From Cohnella algarum (GTDB lineage: Bacteria > Bacillota > Bacilli > Paenibacillales > Paenibacillaceae), in contig NZ_JAFHKM010000002.1 of NCBI RefSeq assembly GCF_016937515.1, positions 1,483,001 to 1,547,000 of the forward strand: a DNA stretch of 64,000 nt. Reading direction: 5' to 3'. The translations under genes were made by a program, and so were the position numbers. The notes beneath the pieces were generated by a model. That model ran no database searches, had not been told where the DNA came from, and saw only the letters and a program-made list of their open reading frames with translations. Shown here piece by piece: positions 35,685 to 44,896 of this stretch. Within the stretch, counting starts at the first letter, position 1. Every line of letters starts with the position of its first letter.

Positions 35685-36210
35685 ATGTCCTTCCCGTTTC
35701 CAAGAAAGCCGCTCATCCCTTTTCTGATTGTCCTGCTGTCGGCAGCGCGGCTGTCCGCCTGCGGCACAGGCCATAACGCCGCTTCCCCGTCGCCTTCCTC
35801 CTCCCCGGCCGCGTCCGTGGCTTCGTCGCCGGCCGCGACGGAATCGGCAACCCCGGCAGCCGGCGAAGCGGCGGTTCGCTCCTACATCGGCCTTCATTCT
35901 CCGCTCCAACAATCAGTTTTACGTGTACAACAAGCAGCGGCTCGGGCCGACGCTGTACGAAGCGTTCGGCTTCGGGGTACCGCCGAAGGTGGCCGAGCTG
36001 TTCGCGGACAAGCCGAACGAACTGTGGGCGGCCATCCCTCTGGAGACACTGCCGGACTATGTCGGCGACCGCGTTTTCCTGGTGTACCAGAGCAATACCG
36101 ATGAAGCCAAGAAGGCAACCGAGGAGCTCATCCAAGGACCGGTATGGAAAAACCTCCCCGCCGTCAAGGAAGGCAGAGCCTACGTCGTCGAGAGCCGCTG
36201 GGCGAAGCAG
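35685..36210 (+). pseudogene. Fe-siderophore ABC binding lipoprotein, internally deleted
   Basis: The ATG at 35685 follows AAGGAGAG and a Fur box. The frame begins with a lipoprotein signal (FLIVLLSAARLSACGTG, Cys in SAC) and a Ser/Ala/Pro linker up to about 35890. From 35908 a different frame reads NNQFYVYNKQRLGPTLYEAF, VPPKVAELFADKPNELWAAI and LPAVKEGRAYVVESRWA, the C-terminal lobe of a FecCD-system binding protein. About 150 central residues are missing, and the two parts are out of frame. The second part continues in frame into a WYL regulator. Confidence 0.7.
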
Positions 36211-36906
36211 CTCGCCGAGGAATTCGGCGTTTCGAAGCGGACGATCATTCGCAATATGCAGGATTTGGAGACGATGGGAGTGCCTTTGTTCGTCGAATAC
36301 GGCGTTAATGGCGGGTACCAGGTTTTAAGAGAGCGGACGCCTTTTCTCCGGGGCCTGCTGGACGCTGCGCTGGATCGAACGCTTCTGGAGACGGTCTATG
36401 AATCGGAACGCGGGGTACGAACGCGCAGGATGCTGCCGTTGGGTTTGTATGCGATGAACGGTCTCTGGTACTGTCCGGCTTTGGACGCCAAAAGCGGCCG
36501 AATTCGCGTGTTTCGTGCCGATCGCTTTGTCTCCGTTCGCCCGGCCGCGATCGAACCGGCGGAACGGGAGACGGTTGCCCGTTTGCAAACGCAAGTTGAT
36601 TCGCCCCTTGACCGTTGGCTCGGACCGCAAGAAGACGAACCTCAATTGGATCTCGAGGTGGCGCTTACCCGCCGCGGGGTGCTTCGCTGCCAATCCGACG
36701 CATGGCTGGAGAGCGGACTTCAGGTCATGGACGATGGAACGGGACGGATTGTCCGGAAGATGAGCGAATCCTACGTTGAATGGGCGGCGGCTTTTTTCAT
36801 CTCGTTGGGTTCGGATGCCCGCGTCATGCGCCCGGAGCCGGTGCGGGAACAAATCCGCAGCATCATTGCGGAGCTGACGCCCGTCTACAAGGAGGTTACG
36901 GAATGA
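36196..36906 (+). pseudogene. YafY-type HTH/WYL regulator, N-terminus replaced
   Basis: From about 36196 the frame reads KQLAEEFGVSKRTIIRNMQD then LETMGVPLFVEYGVNGGYQV, a DeoR/HTH_11-type DNA-binding start lacking only its first helix. A WYL domain follows (LGLYAMNGLWYCPALDAKSG, IRVFRADRFVSVRP) with the WCX-type tail. It is fused without a stop to the binding-protein fragment upstream, and no independent start codon was found. The WYL half may still be translated as part of the fusion. It ends ATGA over the TfoX-like gene. Confidence 0.65.
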
Positions 36907-37073
36907 CGAAAAATACCGCCAAAAAGCTGAATTTGAAGAACATCGGACCCAAAACCGAATGGATGCTGCTGGAGATCGGAGTTGACGGATATGAATCGCT
37001 GAACCGGATCGGCTCGGTCGAAGCGTACCGGCGGCTTCAGGCGCGTTTTCCCGGAAAGTTGAATTTTGTATAA
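36903..37073 (+). CDS. TfoX C-terminal-domain protein, short
   Basis: 56 residues, start overlapping the WYL stop as ATGA with AAGGAGG upstream. The sequence LNLKNIGPKTEWMLLEIGVD and SVEAYRRLQARFPGKLNFV follows the TfoX_C helix-hairpin pattern, but it stops where family members continue for about 25 residues. It may be truncated. Function unknown; stand-alone TfoX_C proteins often lie near YafY-type regulators. Confidence 0.6.
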   Translation: MTKNTAKKLNLKNIGPKTEWMLLEIGVDGYESLNRIGSVEAYRRLQARFPGKLNFV

Positions 37074-37119
37074 TGGCCATAAGGATTCGAAATATTGGCC
37101 GGTTTTGCGGAGGTGCGGG

Positions 37120-37485
37120 ATGGGCGTGTGGGTATGGATTGCGCTTGCGGTTGCGGCTATGGGCATCCTGTTTCTGGCGTTTGCCGGAATTTTGGCTGCC
37201 TCCAAGAAGGATGCGGACGTGAGACGGGATGCCCATGGGAACATCATTTTGCTCGATACGCCAAACAGGCGGGTCGGAGCCGCATCCGCCTACGATTCGA
37301 ACATTGAAATGGAACTGCGAGGCCACAAAATGTCCGACGGCATGAGCTGGAACGAAGTTTGGCTGAACACGATCCGTAATATCCGGCGAAGCACCGAGAA
37401 TCCCGAGTGGTACGTTCAGTACATCATCGAACAGCGCCGGAAGGCGGGACTGCCGGAGCTTGAAGGCGTCGACGAGGCGAGGTAA
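37120..37485 (+). CDS. Small membrane-anchored protein of unknown function
   Basis: 121 residues with GGAGGTGCGGG before the ATG. One N-terminal membrane helix (VWIALAVAAMGILFLAFAGI) is followed by a soluble, basic cytoplasmic-type tail with YDSNIEMELRGHKMSDGMSW and YVQYIIEQRRKAGLPELEGV. I do not recognise the family. Base composition matches the core genome, so this gene marks the last core-like gene before the AT-rich island. Confidence 0.6.
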   Translation: MGVWVWIALAVAAMGILFLAFAGILAASKKDADVRRDAHGNIILLDTPNRRVGAASAYDSNIEMELRGHKMSDGMSWNEVWLNTIRNIRRSTENPEWYVQYIIEQRRKAGLPELEGVDEAR

Positions 37486-38278
37486 GTTTGGCGTTCGTCT
37501 ACTTCTCTGGCGCCCTTTTCATCCCTTAGAGCGAACAGATGAAGAAAAGACAGAACAGCGGTCAAAATCCCTAGTCGAAATACACTGACCAGATCGCGGC
37601 GAAAATGGACAGGACAAGGATGAGCTTAATTTTTTTAACTTCCTTGCTGCCATGACAAACCGGCGGGGATAGCACCATCCGAAACCAAGGAACGAAATAT
37701 ACCCGACAACCGAAGGTACTAATCCTATGTTTCCATTTCCGGATATTCGCGTGGCCGGAATCGTAAAGAAGTCGACAAGTTAAATCATGACCTAGTTTAA
37801 AAGCAAAAAAGCAATTGCGCATTTGTCGTAGTTGCGCATTGATTCCCTCCGTTATAAATCCTCAGCAGTTGCAAGTTAGGGAGTTATATACAATTCATAA
37901 TGTTCTTGAATCATTCTATCCCTACTCCTAAGTTTGATGTCCCTCTGTCAAACGGCCGGAACCACTACACTCGGCGATTCCAACTTCTTGGTGAAGCTCA
38001 CTCTGATTATCCGTTCAGACAACGGAGCATGACCGCTACTTCCGGTACCCATGTATTTATAGGTTTGCTCTGCCTTTCGCAAGAATTTATATTACTGAAA
38101 GGAATAACCACCTCTGTTCTAAAGTGTTGGTTTTTAAGTCTGATGATTACTGTTGAGCATAGTATAAAAAAATTGTGGAATACGATCACAAAATAATAAT
38201 CAATAACGACATAGAGTGTTGTAAGAACGGGGGCGCGTCACCGTAACTACAATAAATTAAATACCGAGGTGTTGCAAA
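37486..38278. other. Gap with no convincing gene
   Basis: About 790 bp marking the edge of the AT-rich island. A minus-strand frame (37571-37822) ends with a hydrophobic stretch KLILVLSIFAAIWSVYF but has no family resemblance or ribosome site. Nothing else was recognised. Confidence 0.4.
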
Positions 38279-38902
38279 ATGTGGGTTTATGTTTTTAATC
38301 CCGGGAGTATTCTTGGAGATACTGAGGAAGTTCGGCTAACGCAATATGTAGCTTCGGTTCCAGGCCAAGCGGGTGGATTCAATGTACCGGTTCGTAAAGG
38401 TCACCTTTTGTTTCTCGATTTGAATGGGACTGCTCCTCGTTTCCATACATTCGGAACTGACGGTGTATGGAGAGAAGCTCGAGCTTATCCTGTCAATACC
38501 GACTATGGCTATCAAGTTTCGTTTAGCCGACCCGGTGAAGGGACGACTACAGTTACTTGCTACAGACTGAACTACTTTAATTGCAAGACTTACGGTTCCG
38601 CCTACTGTTCGATGCCGCTTAACGGAGCATTTGGTTCCGTATACAGTCTACGAAGTAGTGTTACTTGTTATACCGGCGCAGGAACCGGGAGCCAAGTAAT
38701 TAATTTGAACGAACAAATTGTCTTTGCTCCTGGATACGGTTATTCTAGAGGCGATTTTAACGCCAGCATTCCCAACAATCAACGATTTATCCGGGTTTGG
38801 GGTAAAAAAGTCGGCAATATTTATACTGAATTTGTGGGTGACTGGTATGCAGATATTGATTATACAAAATACCCTCACCAGTATTCTATTAATACGTTTT
38901 AA
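38279..38902 (+). CDS. Unrecognised protein, possibly secreted or structural
   Basis: 207 residues after CGAGGTG. There is no signal peptide; it begins MWVYVFNPGSILGDTEEVRL. It is rich in Tyr, Ser, Gly and Thr with five Cys, four of them in the middle (VTCYRLNYFNCKTYGSAYC, then VTCYTG), predicted mostly beta. A late FIRVWGKKVGNIYTEFVGDW is distinctive. It resembles no family I can name. It is AT-richer than core genes and lies next to an IS1182 remnant, so it probably arrived by transfer. Confidence 0.6.
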   Translation: MWVYVFNPGSILGDTEEVRLTQYVASVPGQAGGFNVPVRKGHLLFLDLNGTAPRFHTFGTDGVWREARAYPVNTDYGYQVSFSRPGEGTTTVTCYRLNYFNCKTYGSAYCSMPLNGAFGSVYSLRSSVTCYTGAGTGSQVINLNEQIVFAPGYGYSRGDFNASIPNNQRFIRVWGKKVGNIYTEFVGDWYADIDYTKYPHQYSINTF

Positions 38903-38908
38903 CTTAAA

Positions 38909-39250
38909 AGAGGGTGTCCCAAAAGTAAACTCTGGGACACCTTCAGCAGCAAAATAGGACGGCATTCGGAATAAACGAAGGAGCTAAGCGGCCTGTTGTC
39001 GCTTAGCTCCTTCGTTTTTGGCGTCCACCACTGCTTTATTGAGCAGATTGTGGGCAAGCGAAAGCCACCCGACCTCCAGACTTACTTTGGGTAAGCCTCG
39101 AAGCAGGAACCTTTTAAAGCCTCGGTTGTTCTTCATATCGCCAAACACAGGTTCCGGCTCGATCATACGCCTTACGGCCAGGGCATACCCTTCTTCACTG
39201 CGGAGCTTTTCCCTGGCCTGGTTCTTTAGCCGCCAATACTTCATGCTCAC
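38909..39250 (-). mobile_element. IS1182-family remnant (3' end)
   Basis: The minus-strand frame 38984-39250 reads MIEPEPVFGDMKNNRGFKRF then LLRGLPKVSLEVGWLSLAHN, the C-terminal end of an IS1182-type transposase. About 85 of some 450 codons remain and the DDE core is gone. The terminal sequence GGGTGTCCCAAAAGT with its GGGACACC hairpin (38910-38941) looks like the outer end of the element. Confidence 0.75.
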
Positions 39251-39470
39251 TTTGATCTCGCGATGGAGGCATCATACGCTGTACTATGCACTGCTTGAAT
39301 TCTTTGGTTACGGGATTCAATGTTCTCCACCTCGTCCTCGTTTCTCCCCACTATATATTCATTTTGGGGGCACGACAACTATTCTGACAGAAGGGGAGGG
39401 GCACTCAACCTCTTAAACTACATGCTTTATTAGGTTGCCTTAGACATTTTTCGCTCTTGGACCACCAAAA

Positions 39471-39513
39471 AAGAACCCAAAACCGTCTAGACAGTTTTGG
39501 AAATCGGGTTCTT
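39471..39513. terminator. Hairpin terminator between IS remnant and membrane gene
   Basis: AAGAACCC-AAAAC pairs with GTTTT-GG...GGGTTCTT around a short loop, with A- and T-rich flanks on either side. It ends the gene at 39571 on the minus strand. Confidence 0.6.
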
Positions 39514-39570
39514 AAATTTCCGTCCCTCTAATCTTATAAAAGAATTATGAAAATTGGTTCTTCGCAACTA

Positions 39571-40128
39571 TTAATTGTTTTTGCCAATGTATGTTTTAAT
39601 TTTGTTTACCATACTTTTGTCATCATATAGTTGCAGAGTTTCCGTTGCTGCGAAGTACTTATCTGTCTCTAATTCAGGATTAAACACCCAGTGGTTTAAG
39701 TCATTCAAAATATAATAAGCATATACTATTGATTGGACATCACGCTTAGCTTTGGCAATATGAATGAGTTTCTTTATATTTTGAAGATCATCATTTATGA
39801 TTTTCATCTGATTTATTGAAATTGCATTTTCTAAATCTTCTTCATCAAATGAAGCATTTTCAATAAACTCCTGCCAGTATGTATCCGCAAGTATTTCTGT
39901 TGTAAAAAAATCAGTACCATCTCCAACTAAAACAGTTAGATTATCATCCATGCTCGAAATCAACTCATCGATTTCCGTTTGCGTTTGAACTTCTTTTTGA
40001 ACAATGGTTGCATAATCTTCATTTGGAGCTGACTGTATAGTATTATTACTACTTATTAAATAGATGGATATTACAGCAGTAACAATAGTTAGGGCAATAA
40101 GTGACGCCCATATTATTCGTGGTTTCAT
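39571..40128 (-). CDS. Unrecognised membrane-anchored protein
   Basis: 185 residues. One N-terminal membrane helix (IIWASLIALTIVTAVISIYL) precedes an acidic, mostly helical extracytoplasmic domain with TEIDELISSMDDNLTVLVGD, FDEEDLENAISINQMKIIND and YAYYILNDLNHWVFNPELET. AAAGGAGGGG precedes the start. No family recognised. Low GC. Confidence 0.6.
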   Translation of the reverse strand: MKPRIIWASLIALTIVTAVISIYLISSNNTIQSAPNEDYATIVQKEVQTQTEIDELISSMDDNLTVLVGDGTDFFTTEILADTYWQEFIENASFDEEDLENAISINQMKIINDDLQNIKKLIHIAKAKRDVQSIVYAYYILNDLNHWVFNPELETDKYFAATETLQLYDDKSMVNKIKTYIGKNN

Positions 40129-40447
40129 AAAGTACCCCTCCTTTTACTTATACCTTTTAATTAGACTTTGTTATCTGGGAGTAAGTTGCATCTTAGGAGC
40201 ATCTAATTACAAGCTGTGGTAATGAGGTTATATTGGAGAAAAACCATTAAATGAAAATAAATTATCGAATTATTCGCTCAAAATTAATTTGGGCATTCAA
40301 ATTGCCTTGGATGTAAACTATTAAATGACGCTGCCAGCTGCTATAATAGCTTCACAATTGGGCGTATTATCCTATTTTGTTATTTTTTAATATGGTATAC
40401 TTAAAGGGATCAACACATTCCCTCATCAAAACATAATTTATGCATCC

Positions 40448-40667
40448 CTAGAGGAATCTATTTTATCTTCTAAGATTTCTATTTTAATATTGCTTACATC
40501 TTCAGCAATTGATGCATACTGTTTTACTCGTCCCTCAATATTGTCTTGTAATGGTCTCGTGTTGCTTAACTAACCCTTCAAAAAAACTGCTTAGTAATTT
40601 CATTAATAAAATTTGTTAATTTGTCCACGCTGGCCTCCGAACCTGTTTCGTGTCGTTTGCTTTCTCT
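40448..40667 (-). pseudogene. Decayed coiled-coil gene fragment
   Basis: Minus-strand pieces VDKLTNFINEITKQFF, EGLVKQHETITRQ and EGRVKQYASIAEDVSNIKIE read as one helical C-terminus once two frame changes are allowed, the first at a T7 run. The 5' part ends at the ISAzo13 left end. Family unknown. The rest of the gap 40129-40447 shows nothing clear. Confidence 0.35.
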
Positions 40668-42034
40668 TAAGGGACTGTAGCGAAATAAACACCCTAATAA
40701 ATTACACATAAGGCTGGAAATGAAGAAAGCGCGATGTAGCGAAATCTGGTAGACTGGTAGAAACAACGGCTTGGCAGGAGAACGGCCTCCAACCCGAAGG
40801 AGGAATCCTCTCATGCAGAATACGTTGAAGCAACGTTACGAACAATTGAGCCCCTTTCTGAATGAACGTCAGAGACGATTATTTGCGGCAACTGAAGCCC
40901 TCGCTTATGGTCGTGGAGGGATCGCATTCGTCGAACGAGAATTGGGAATCAGTCATAAAGTCATCCAAGCGGGCATTCGGGAATTGAAGAACCCGGAGCA
41001 GATCGACCCTGAACGGATTCGGAAATCGGGTGGGGGTCGGAAGCGAACGGTGGATACGGATCCGACGCTGCTGAGCGATCTGGAGAAGTTGATTGATCCC
41101 GCTACCCGAGGTGAACCCGACTCGCCTCTGCGCTGGACGAACAAGAGTACGCGTAAACTCGCTGCCGCCTTGAATGAAATGGGGCACAAGACCGACAACA
41201 AGATGGTAGCCACGCTATTACACGAGCTCGGCTACAGTCTGCAGGCCAATCGAAAAACAGAAGAAGGCGGTCGTCATGAAGACCGTGATGCGCAATTTCA
41301 GCATATTCACGATCAGGTGCAGGCCTTCCAAAACGAAGGAGAGCCGGTGATCTCCGTGGATACCAAGAAAAAAGAGTTGGTCGGCGACTTCAAAAACGGC
41401 GGTGTCGAATGGCAACCCAAAGGCAGCCCGGAGAAGGTACGCGTTCATGATTTTCAAATCCCCGAGCTCGGAAAAGTCAATCCATACGGCGTCTATGATC
41501 TCAGCGCGAATGCCGGATGGGTGAGCGTAGGCACGGATCACGATACGGCAGCTTTTGCGGTAGAAAGCATCCGCCGTTGGTGGACGGCGATGGGTCAAGC
41601 TACCTATCCAAACGCCACGAAGCTCCTGATCACAGCGGATGGAGGCGGAAGCAACGGCTCTCGTGTACGGCTGTGGAAGACGGAGTTGCAGACGTTGTCG
41701 GACGAAACGGGGTTGTCCCTATCGGTCTGCCACTTTCCACCGGGGACGAGCAAATGGAACAAGATTGAGCATCGTCTGTTTTCATGCATCACCCAGAATT
41801 GGCGGGGAAAGCCGCTAACCAGCCACGAGGTCATTGTCAATCTGATTGCGTCCACGACGACAACAACCGGGCTGAAGGTACAGGCCGAGTTGGACACAAC
41901 AGCGTACCCAAAAGGAATCAAAGTAACGGATGAAGAACTGGCCCAAGTAAACCTAGAAAAAAATGACTTTCATGGAGAATGGAATTACACGATTTCACCT
42001 AGAAATAGGTAGTTTAATTTGCTACAGTTCCTAA
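40668..42034 (+). mobile_element. ISAzo13-family insertion sequence
   Basis: The imperfect terminal inverted repeats begin AGGGACTGTAGCGAAATAAAC (left, 40670-40690) and AGGAACTGTAGCAAATTAAAC (right end, reverse complement of 42012-42032). The element is about 1.37 kb and carries one transposase gene. No target duplication was confirmed. Confidence 0.75.
40813..42012 (+). CDS. ISAzo13-family transposase
   Basis: 399 residues, with GGAGG ten bases before the ATG. The order is an N-terminal HTH (LNERQRRLFAATEALAYGRG, IAFVERELGISHKVIQAGIR), a basic linker (SGGGRKRTVDTDPTLLSDLE) and a DDE core: VISVDTKKKELVGDFKNGG, LLITADGGGSNGSRVRLWK and PGTSKWNKIEHRLFS, giving Asp, Asp and Glu. It is uninterrupted and may be active. 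Confidence 0.88.
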   Translation: MQNTLKQRYEQLSPFLNERQRRLFAATEALAYGRGGIAFVERELGISHKVIQAGIRELKNPEQIDPERIRKSGGGRKRTVDTDPTLLSDLEKLIDPATRGEPDSPLRWTNKSTRKLAAALNEMGHKTDNKMVATLLHELGYSLQANRKTEEGGRHEDRDAQFQHIHDQVQAFQNEGEPVISVDTKKKELVGDFKNGGVEWQPKGSPEKVRVHDFQIPELGKVNPYGVYDLSANAGWVSVGTDHDTAAFAVESIRRWWTAMGQATYPNATKLLITADGGGSNGSRVRLWKTELQTLSDETGLSLSVCHFPPGTSKWNKIEHRLFSCITQNWRGKPLTSHEVIVNLIASTTTTTGLKVQAELDTTAYPKGIKVTDEELAQVNLEKNDFHGEWNYTISPRNR

Positions 42035-42199
42035 GTTGTAAAAATAAAGTGAAGTTGAATAAGAGTGCAAAGCACTGTTCAATTTTACCTCTTACATGTT
42101 GCGTATTTTTTACAACATGTTTATTTTCGCCAATGTCACGAACGCATATTCCCTTACGACATATATATTACCATATAAATGGGTGGGTGGTAAAAAAAT

Positions 42200-42874
42200 A
42201 TGGGAATCAAGGTAAATGAGGACTCTGTGAACATGCTAGCAATGGAATACGTCCAGACCAAAAGCCCTGATAAGTTTCGTGATTTGTTCTTTGAAGTTTA
42301 TTCATTTCTTCACTTTATGGCCATGAGAGCCAGCAGGAGAGCCGCTAGAACTAGCCTCACAATACCTACTGAGGATTTTGAATCTTATTTTGGACTGGCT
42401 CTATATCAAGCAACATTGGGTTATGAAAGTCAGAAGGGTGATTTTATTCCCAGGTACATGAGCTTCATTCGACTGAGAGAAGCCGACGTTTGGCGGAGTT
42501 ATAGAACAAAAAATTCGAAAGAGATTGAATTTGACGGTGTTCGTTACCATAAAGCACAGTGGGACTCCCTTGATCGAAAAGTAAGCGAGGATGAAGATGG
42601 GCCACTCCTTCGGGACGTTGTCCTTCCTTCAAGCCCTTCTGCAGAGGAGGCCTATTTAGAGCTTGTTGAATTACGAAATTTGCGCGAAGACTTGAGGAGA
42701 ATGAACACCCAGCACGCGAAAATCATCTGTTTAATAGAATATGGAGCAAGTAAAAAAGAGTTGGCTCAAGCATTTGGAGAAAGCGGATATAATGCACGAG
42801 TACGGAAGATGGTTCAGCGTGCGCGCTCTTCCTTCCAACGGTTTTTAACCGAACGAAACATGACGAGACAATAA
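42200..42874 (+). CDS. Sigma-70-like regulatory protein
   Basis: 224 residues with GGGTGG before the ATG. The N-terminal half resembles sigma region 2 (DFESYFGLALYQATLGYESQ, GDFIPRYMSFIRLREADVWR), and the C-terminal HTH resembles region 4 (HAKIICLIEYGASKKELAQA, FGESGYNARVRKMVQRARSS). It resembles sigma-like factors of phages and mobile elements rather than ECF factors with linked anti-sigma genes. It lies 108 bp upstream of the DUF1906 gene and may direct its expression. Low GC. Confidence 0.7.
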   Translation: MGIKVNEDSVNMLAMEYVQTKSPDKFRDLFFEVYSFLHFMAMRASRRAARTSLTIPTEDFESYFGLALYQATLGYESQKGDFIPRYMSFIRLREADVWRSYRTKNSKEIEFDGVRYHKAQWDSLDRKVSEDEDGPLLRDVVLPSSPSAEEAYLELVELRNLREDLRRMNTQHAKIICLIEYGASKKELAQAFGESGYNARVRKMVQRARSSFQRFLTERNMTRQ

Positions 42875-42982
42875 CATAAACCAATTTACATCTCATTAAA
42901 ATTCATTTGCCCCATACCACACAGATCCAATAATTGGGCATATATAACATATTTTATAATTATATCTGAGGAGATGATTGAA

Positions 42983-44719
42983 ATGGATGAAATGGTACTG
43001 GCGGTGCAAGAGTGGCTAAACGATACGTATGAAACGGTGTCTGGGTTTACTCCTATTGACGAGGATGGTATTACGGGGTGGGGAACCATCCGTGGCTTAA
43101 CCATGGCCCTCCAAATCGAACTAGGAATCTCACCAGTTGACGGCAGTTTCGGGCCACAGACAATGAATGCATGTCCAACTCTTTCTACATCATCTGAATC
43201 AGGAAACCTTGTTAAAATTGTTCAAGGTGCATTGTTCTGCAAAGGATACGACCCAACAGGTTTTACAGGTACTTATGGTAACGGTACAAAGACAGCCATT
43301 TCAAATTTACAATCTGATGCCGGTTTATCGAATCCGGATGGAATTACAACACCAATGATTTTTAAGGCACTTCTCTCCATGGATGCATTTGTTAACCTCG
43401 GGGATGCAAATATCCGGACTATTCAACAAAACCTAAACGACGATTACAGTCATGTGTATGGACCACATTTGGGGCTAATTCCATGTGACGGATTGACGTC
43501 GAAGAATCTAATTAGAGCCCTTATTTATGCACTGCAAATTGAGACAAATAATCCGGCACCTGATGGAGTATGGGGACCGCAAACCCTTTCTCTAATTCCA
43601 ACTGTTTCTCAAGGTAGCACTCGGACGAAATTGGTTTACTTGTTGCAATATGGATTGTATCTTAACAATTTTGATCCCATTGTCTTTAATGGCATCTTTG
43701 ATGCAACTGTAAAGCAACGAGTGTTGGCCTTCCAAGAGTTTTGTAAGTTGACGGCCGATGGTATTGCAGGAAAACAAACATTTGCATCACTATTTATTAG
43801 CTATGGTGATAAAAACCGACCAGGTACAGCATGTGATTGCGTAACAACCATTACGCCGGAGCGGGCGCGAACCCTATATAATAGCGGCTACCGCTATGTC
43901 GGAAGGTATCTTGTTGGAGATTGGAAAAACATCAAACCGGGAGAGTTGGAAACCATCTTTGCAGCTGGGCTTCGTGTTTTTCCAATTTATCAAACTTCCG
44001 GTAATGACGTAAACTACTTTACAACTTTTCAAGGGGCAAAAGATGCTATCACAGCAACTAGCGCTGCAATGAGTTATGGATTTAAAACTAATACTATCAT
44101 ATATTTTGCTGTTGATTTTGATTGTCTCGACGGACAAGTGACGAGCCATATTATTCCATATTTCCGGGCGCTTAATAATACGATGCAATTAGGTGGTGGA
44201 AAATACAAAATTGGGATCTATGGACCGCGGAATGTCTGCAGCCGTGTATCCGACCTTGGCCTTGCTGTTACAAGTTTTGTTAGTGATATGTCTTCAGGTT
44301 TTAGTGGCAATTTAGGTTACCCGCTTCCATTCAACTGGGCTATAGACCAAATCGCGACGATCACTATTGGTAGTGACGCAGGACAAATCGAAATCGATAA
44401 GAATATATACTCTGGGAGAGATCTGTGCGCAGATTCAGTAGAAGATGAATCTGAACTTCCATTCGATCCAGAACTAGAAAACCAAATTTTTTTTGGATAT
44501 ATTGATGAGATTTATCAGCTAGCAATTAATAGAACAAACGGTAACGTATATGATGCAAATCAAAAGGTAATGCAATATATAAGAAAGCAACAGGGATATG
44601 ATGAATTTATATGGACATTAGCTGCAGGATCAATCGATAATGATTTCTGTGATCTTGTAGATGCTACACTGGGAAATACAGTTGAAAAACTATATGATCC
44701 CCGTTTGTTCGCCGCCTGA
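42983..44719 (+). CDS. DUF1906 glycoside-hydrolase-like protein with peptidoglycan-binding repeats
   Basis: 578 residues from the ATG at 42983 (GAGGAG upstream). Three PGB_1-like repeats occupy about residues 1-270 (QEWLNDTYETVSGFTPIDED; IRTIQQNLNDDYSHVYGPHL; VYLLQYGLYLNNFDPIVFNG). A DUF1906/Rv2525c-like barrel follows: ARTLYNSGYRYVGRYLVGDW, LRVFPIYQTSGNDVNYF, IIYFAVDFDCLDG, YKIGIYGPRNVCSRV, NWAIDQIATITIG. The last 80 residues are helical and unrecognised. There is no signal peptide, so release by lysis or a non-classical route is implied. Such proteins act on, or bind, the cell wall. AT-rich codon use unlike core genes. Confidence 0.85.
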   Translation: MDEMVLAVQEWLNDTYETVSGFTPIDEDGITGWGTIRGLTMALQIELGISPVDGSFGPQTMNACPTLSTSSESGNLVKIVQGALFCKGYDPTGFTGTYGNGTKTAISNLQSDAGLSNPDGITTPMIFKALLSMDAFVNLGDANIRTIQQNLNDDYSHVYGPHLGLIPCDGLTSKNLIRALIYALQIETNNPAPDGVWGPQTLSLIPTVSQGSTRTKLVYLLQYGLYLNNFDPIVFNGIFDATVKQRVLAFQEFCKLTADGIAGKQTFASLFISYGDKNRPGTACDCVTTITPERARTLYNSGYRYVGRYLVGDWKNIKPGELETIFAAGLRVFPIYQTSGNDVNYFTTFQGAKDAITATSAAMSYGFKTNTIIYFAVDFDCLDGQVTSHIIPYFRALNNTMQLGGGKYKIGIYGPRNVCSRVSDLGLAVTSFVSDMSSGFSGNLGYPLPFNWAIDQIATITIGSDAGQIEIDKNIYSGRDLCADSVEDESELPFDPELENQIFFGYIDEIYQLAINRTNGNVYDANQKVMQYIRKQQGYDEFIWTLAAGSIDNDFCDLVDATLGNTVEKLYDPRLFAA

Positions 44720-44784
44720 CTTTATGGCGGGAAAAAGGCATGAATTCGCCATTCGGTGTGGCGGAGCCAAACCGAATAAACAGC

Positions 44785-44836
44785 CGACAATAGCCTAATC
44801 CCTTCTGTACAATGACGGTGGATTAGGCTATTGTCG
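44785..44836 (+). repeat. Perfect 17-bp inverted repeat upstream of the DUF6431 gene
   Basis: CGACAATAGCCTAATCC (44785-44801) and its exact reverse complement (44820-44836) enclose 18 bp. A second inverted repeat, AATGCTCCCG/CGGGAGCATT (44849-44858 and 44878-44887), follows at once. They could form mRNA hairpins or mark the left end of the transposon. Confidence 0.85.
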
Positions 44837-44896
44837 ATTAAAAAGGAAAATGCTCCCGAACCTTTGGCGAGGATCCCCGGGAGCATTCACTTCATC

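Noticed and set aside
37571..37822. Possible small membrane protein on the minus strand
   Set aside because: Only the last 20 residues look hydrophobic; no ribosome site and no family.
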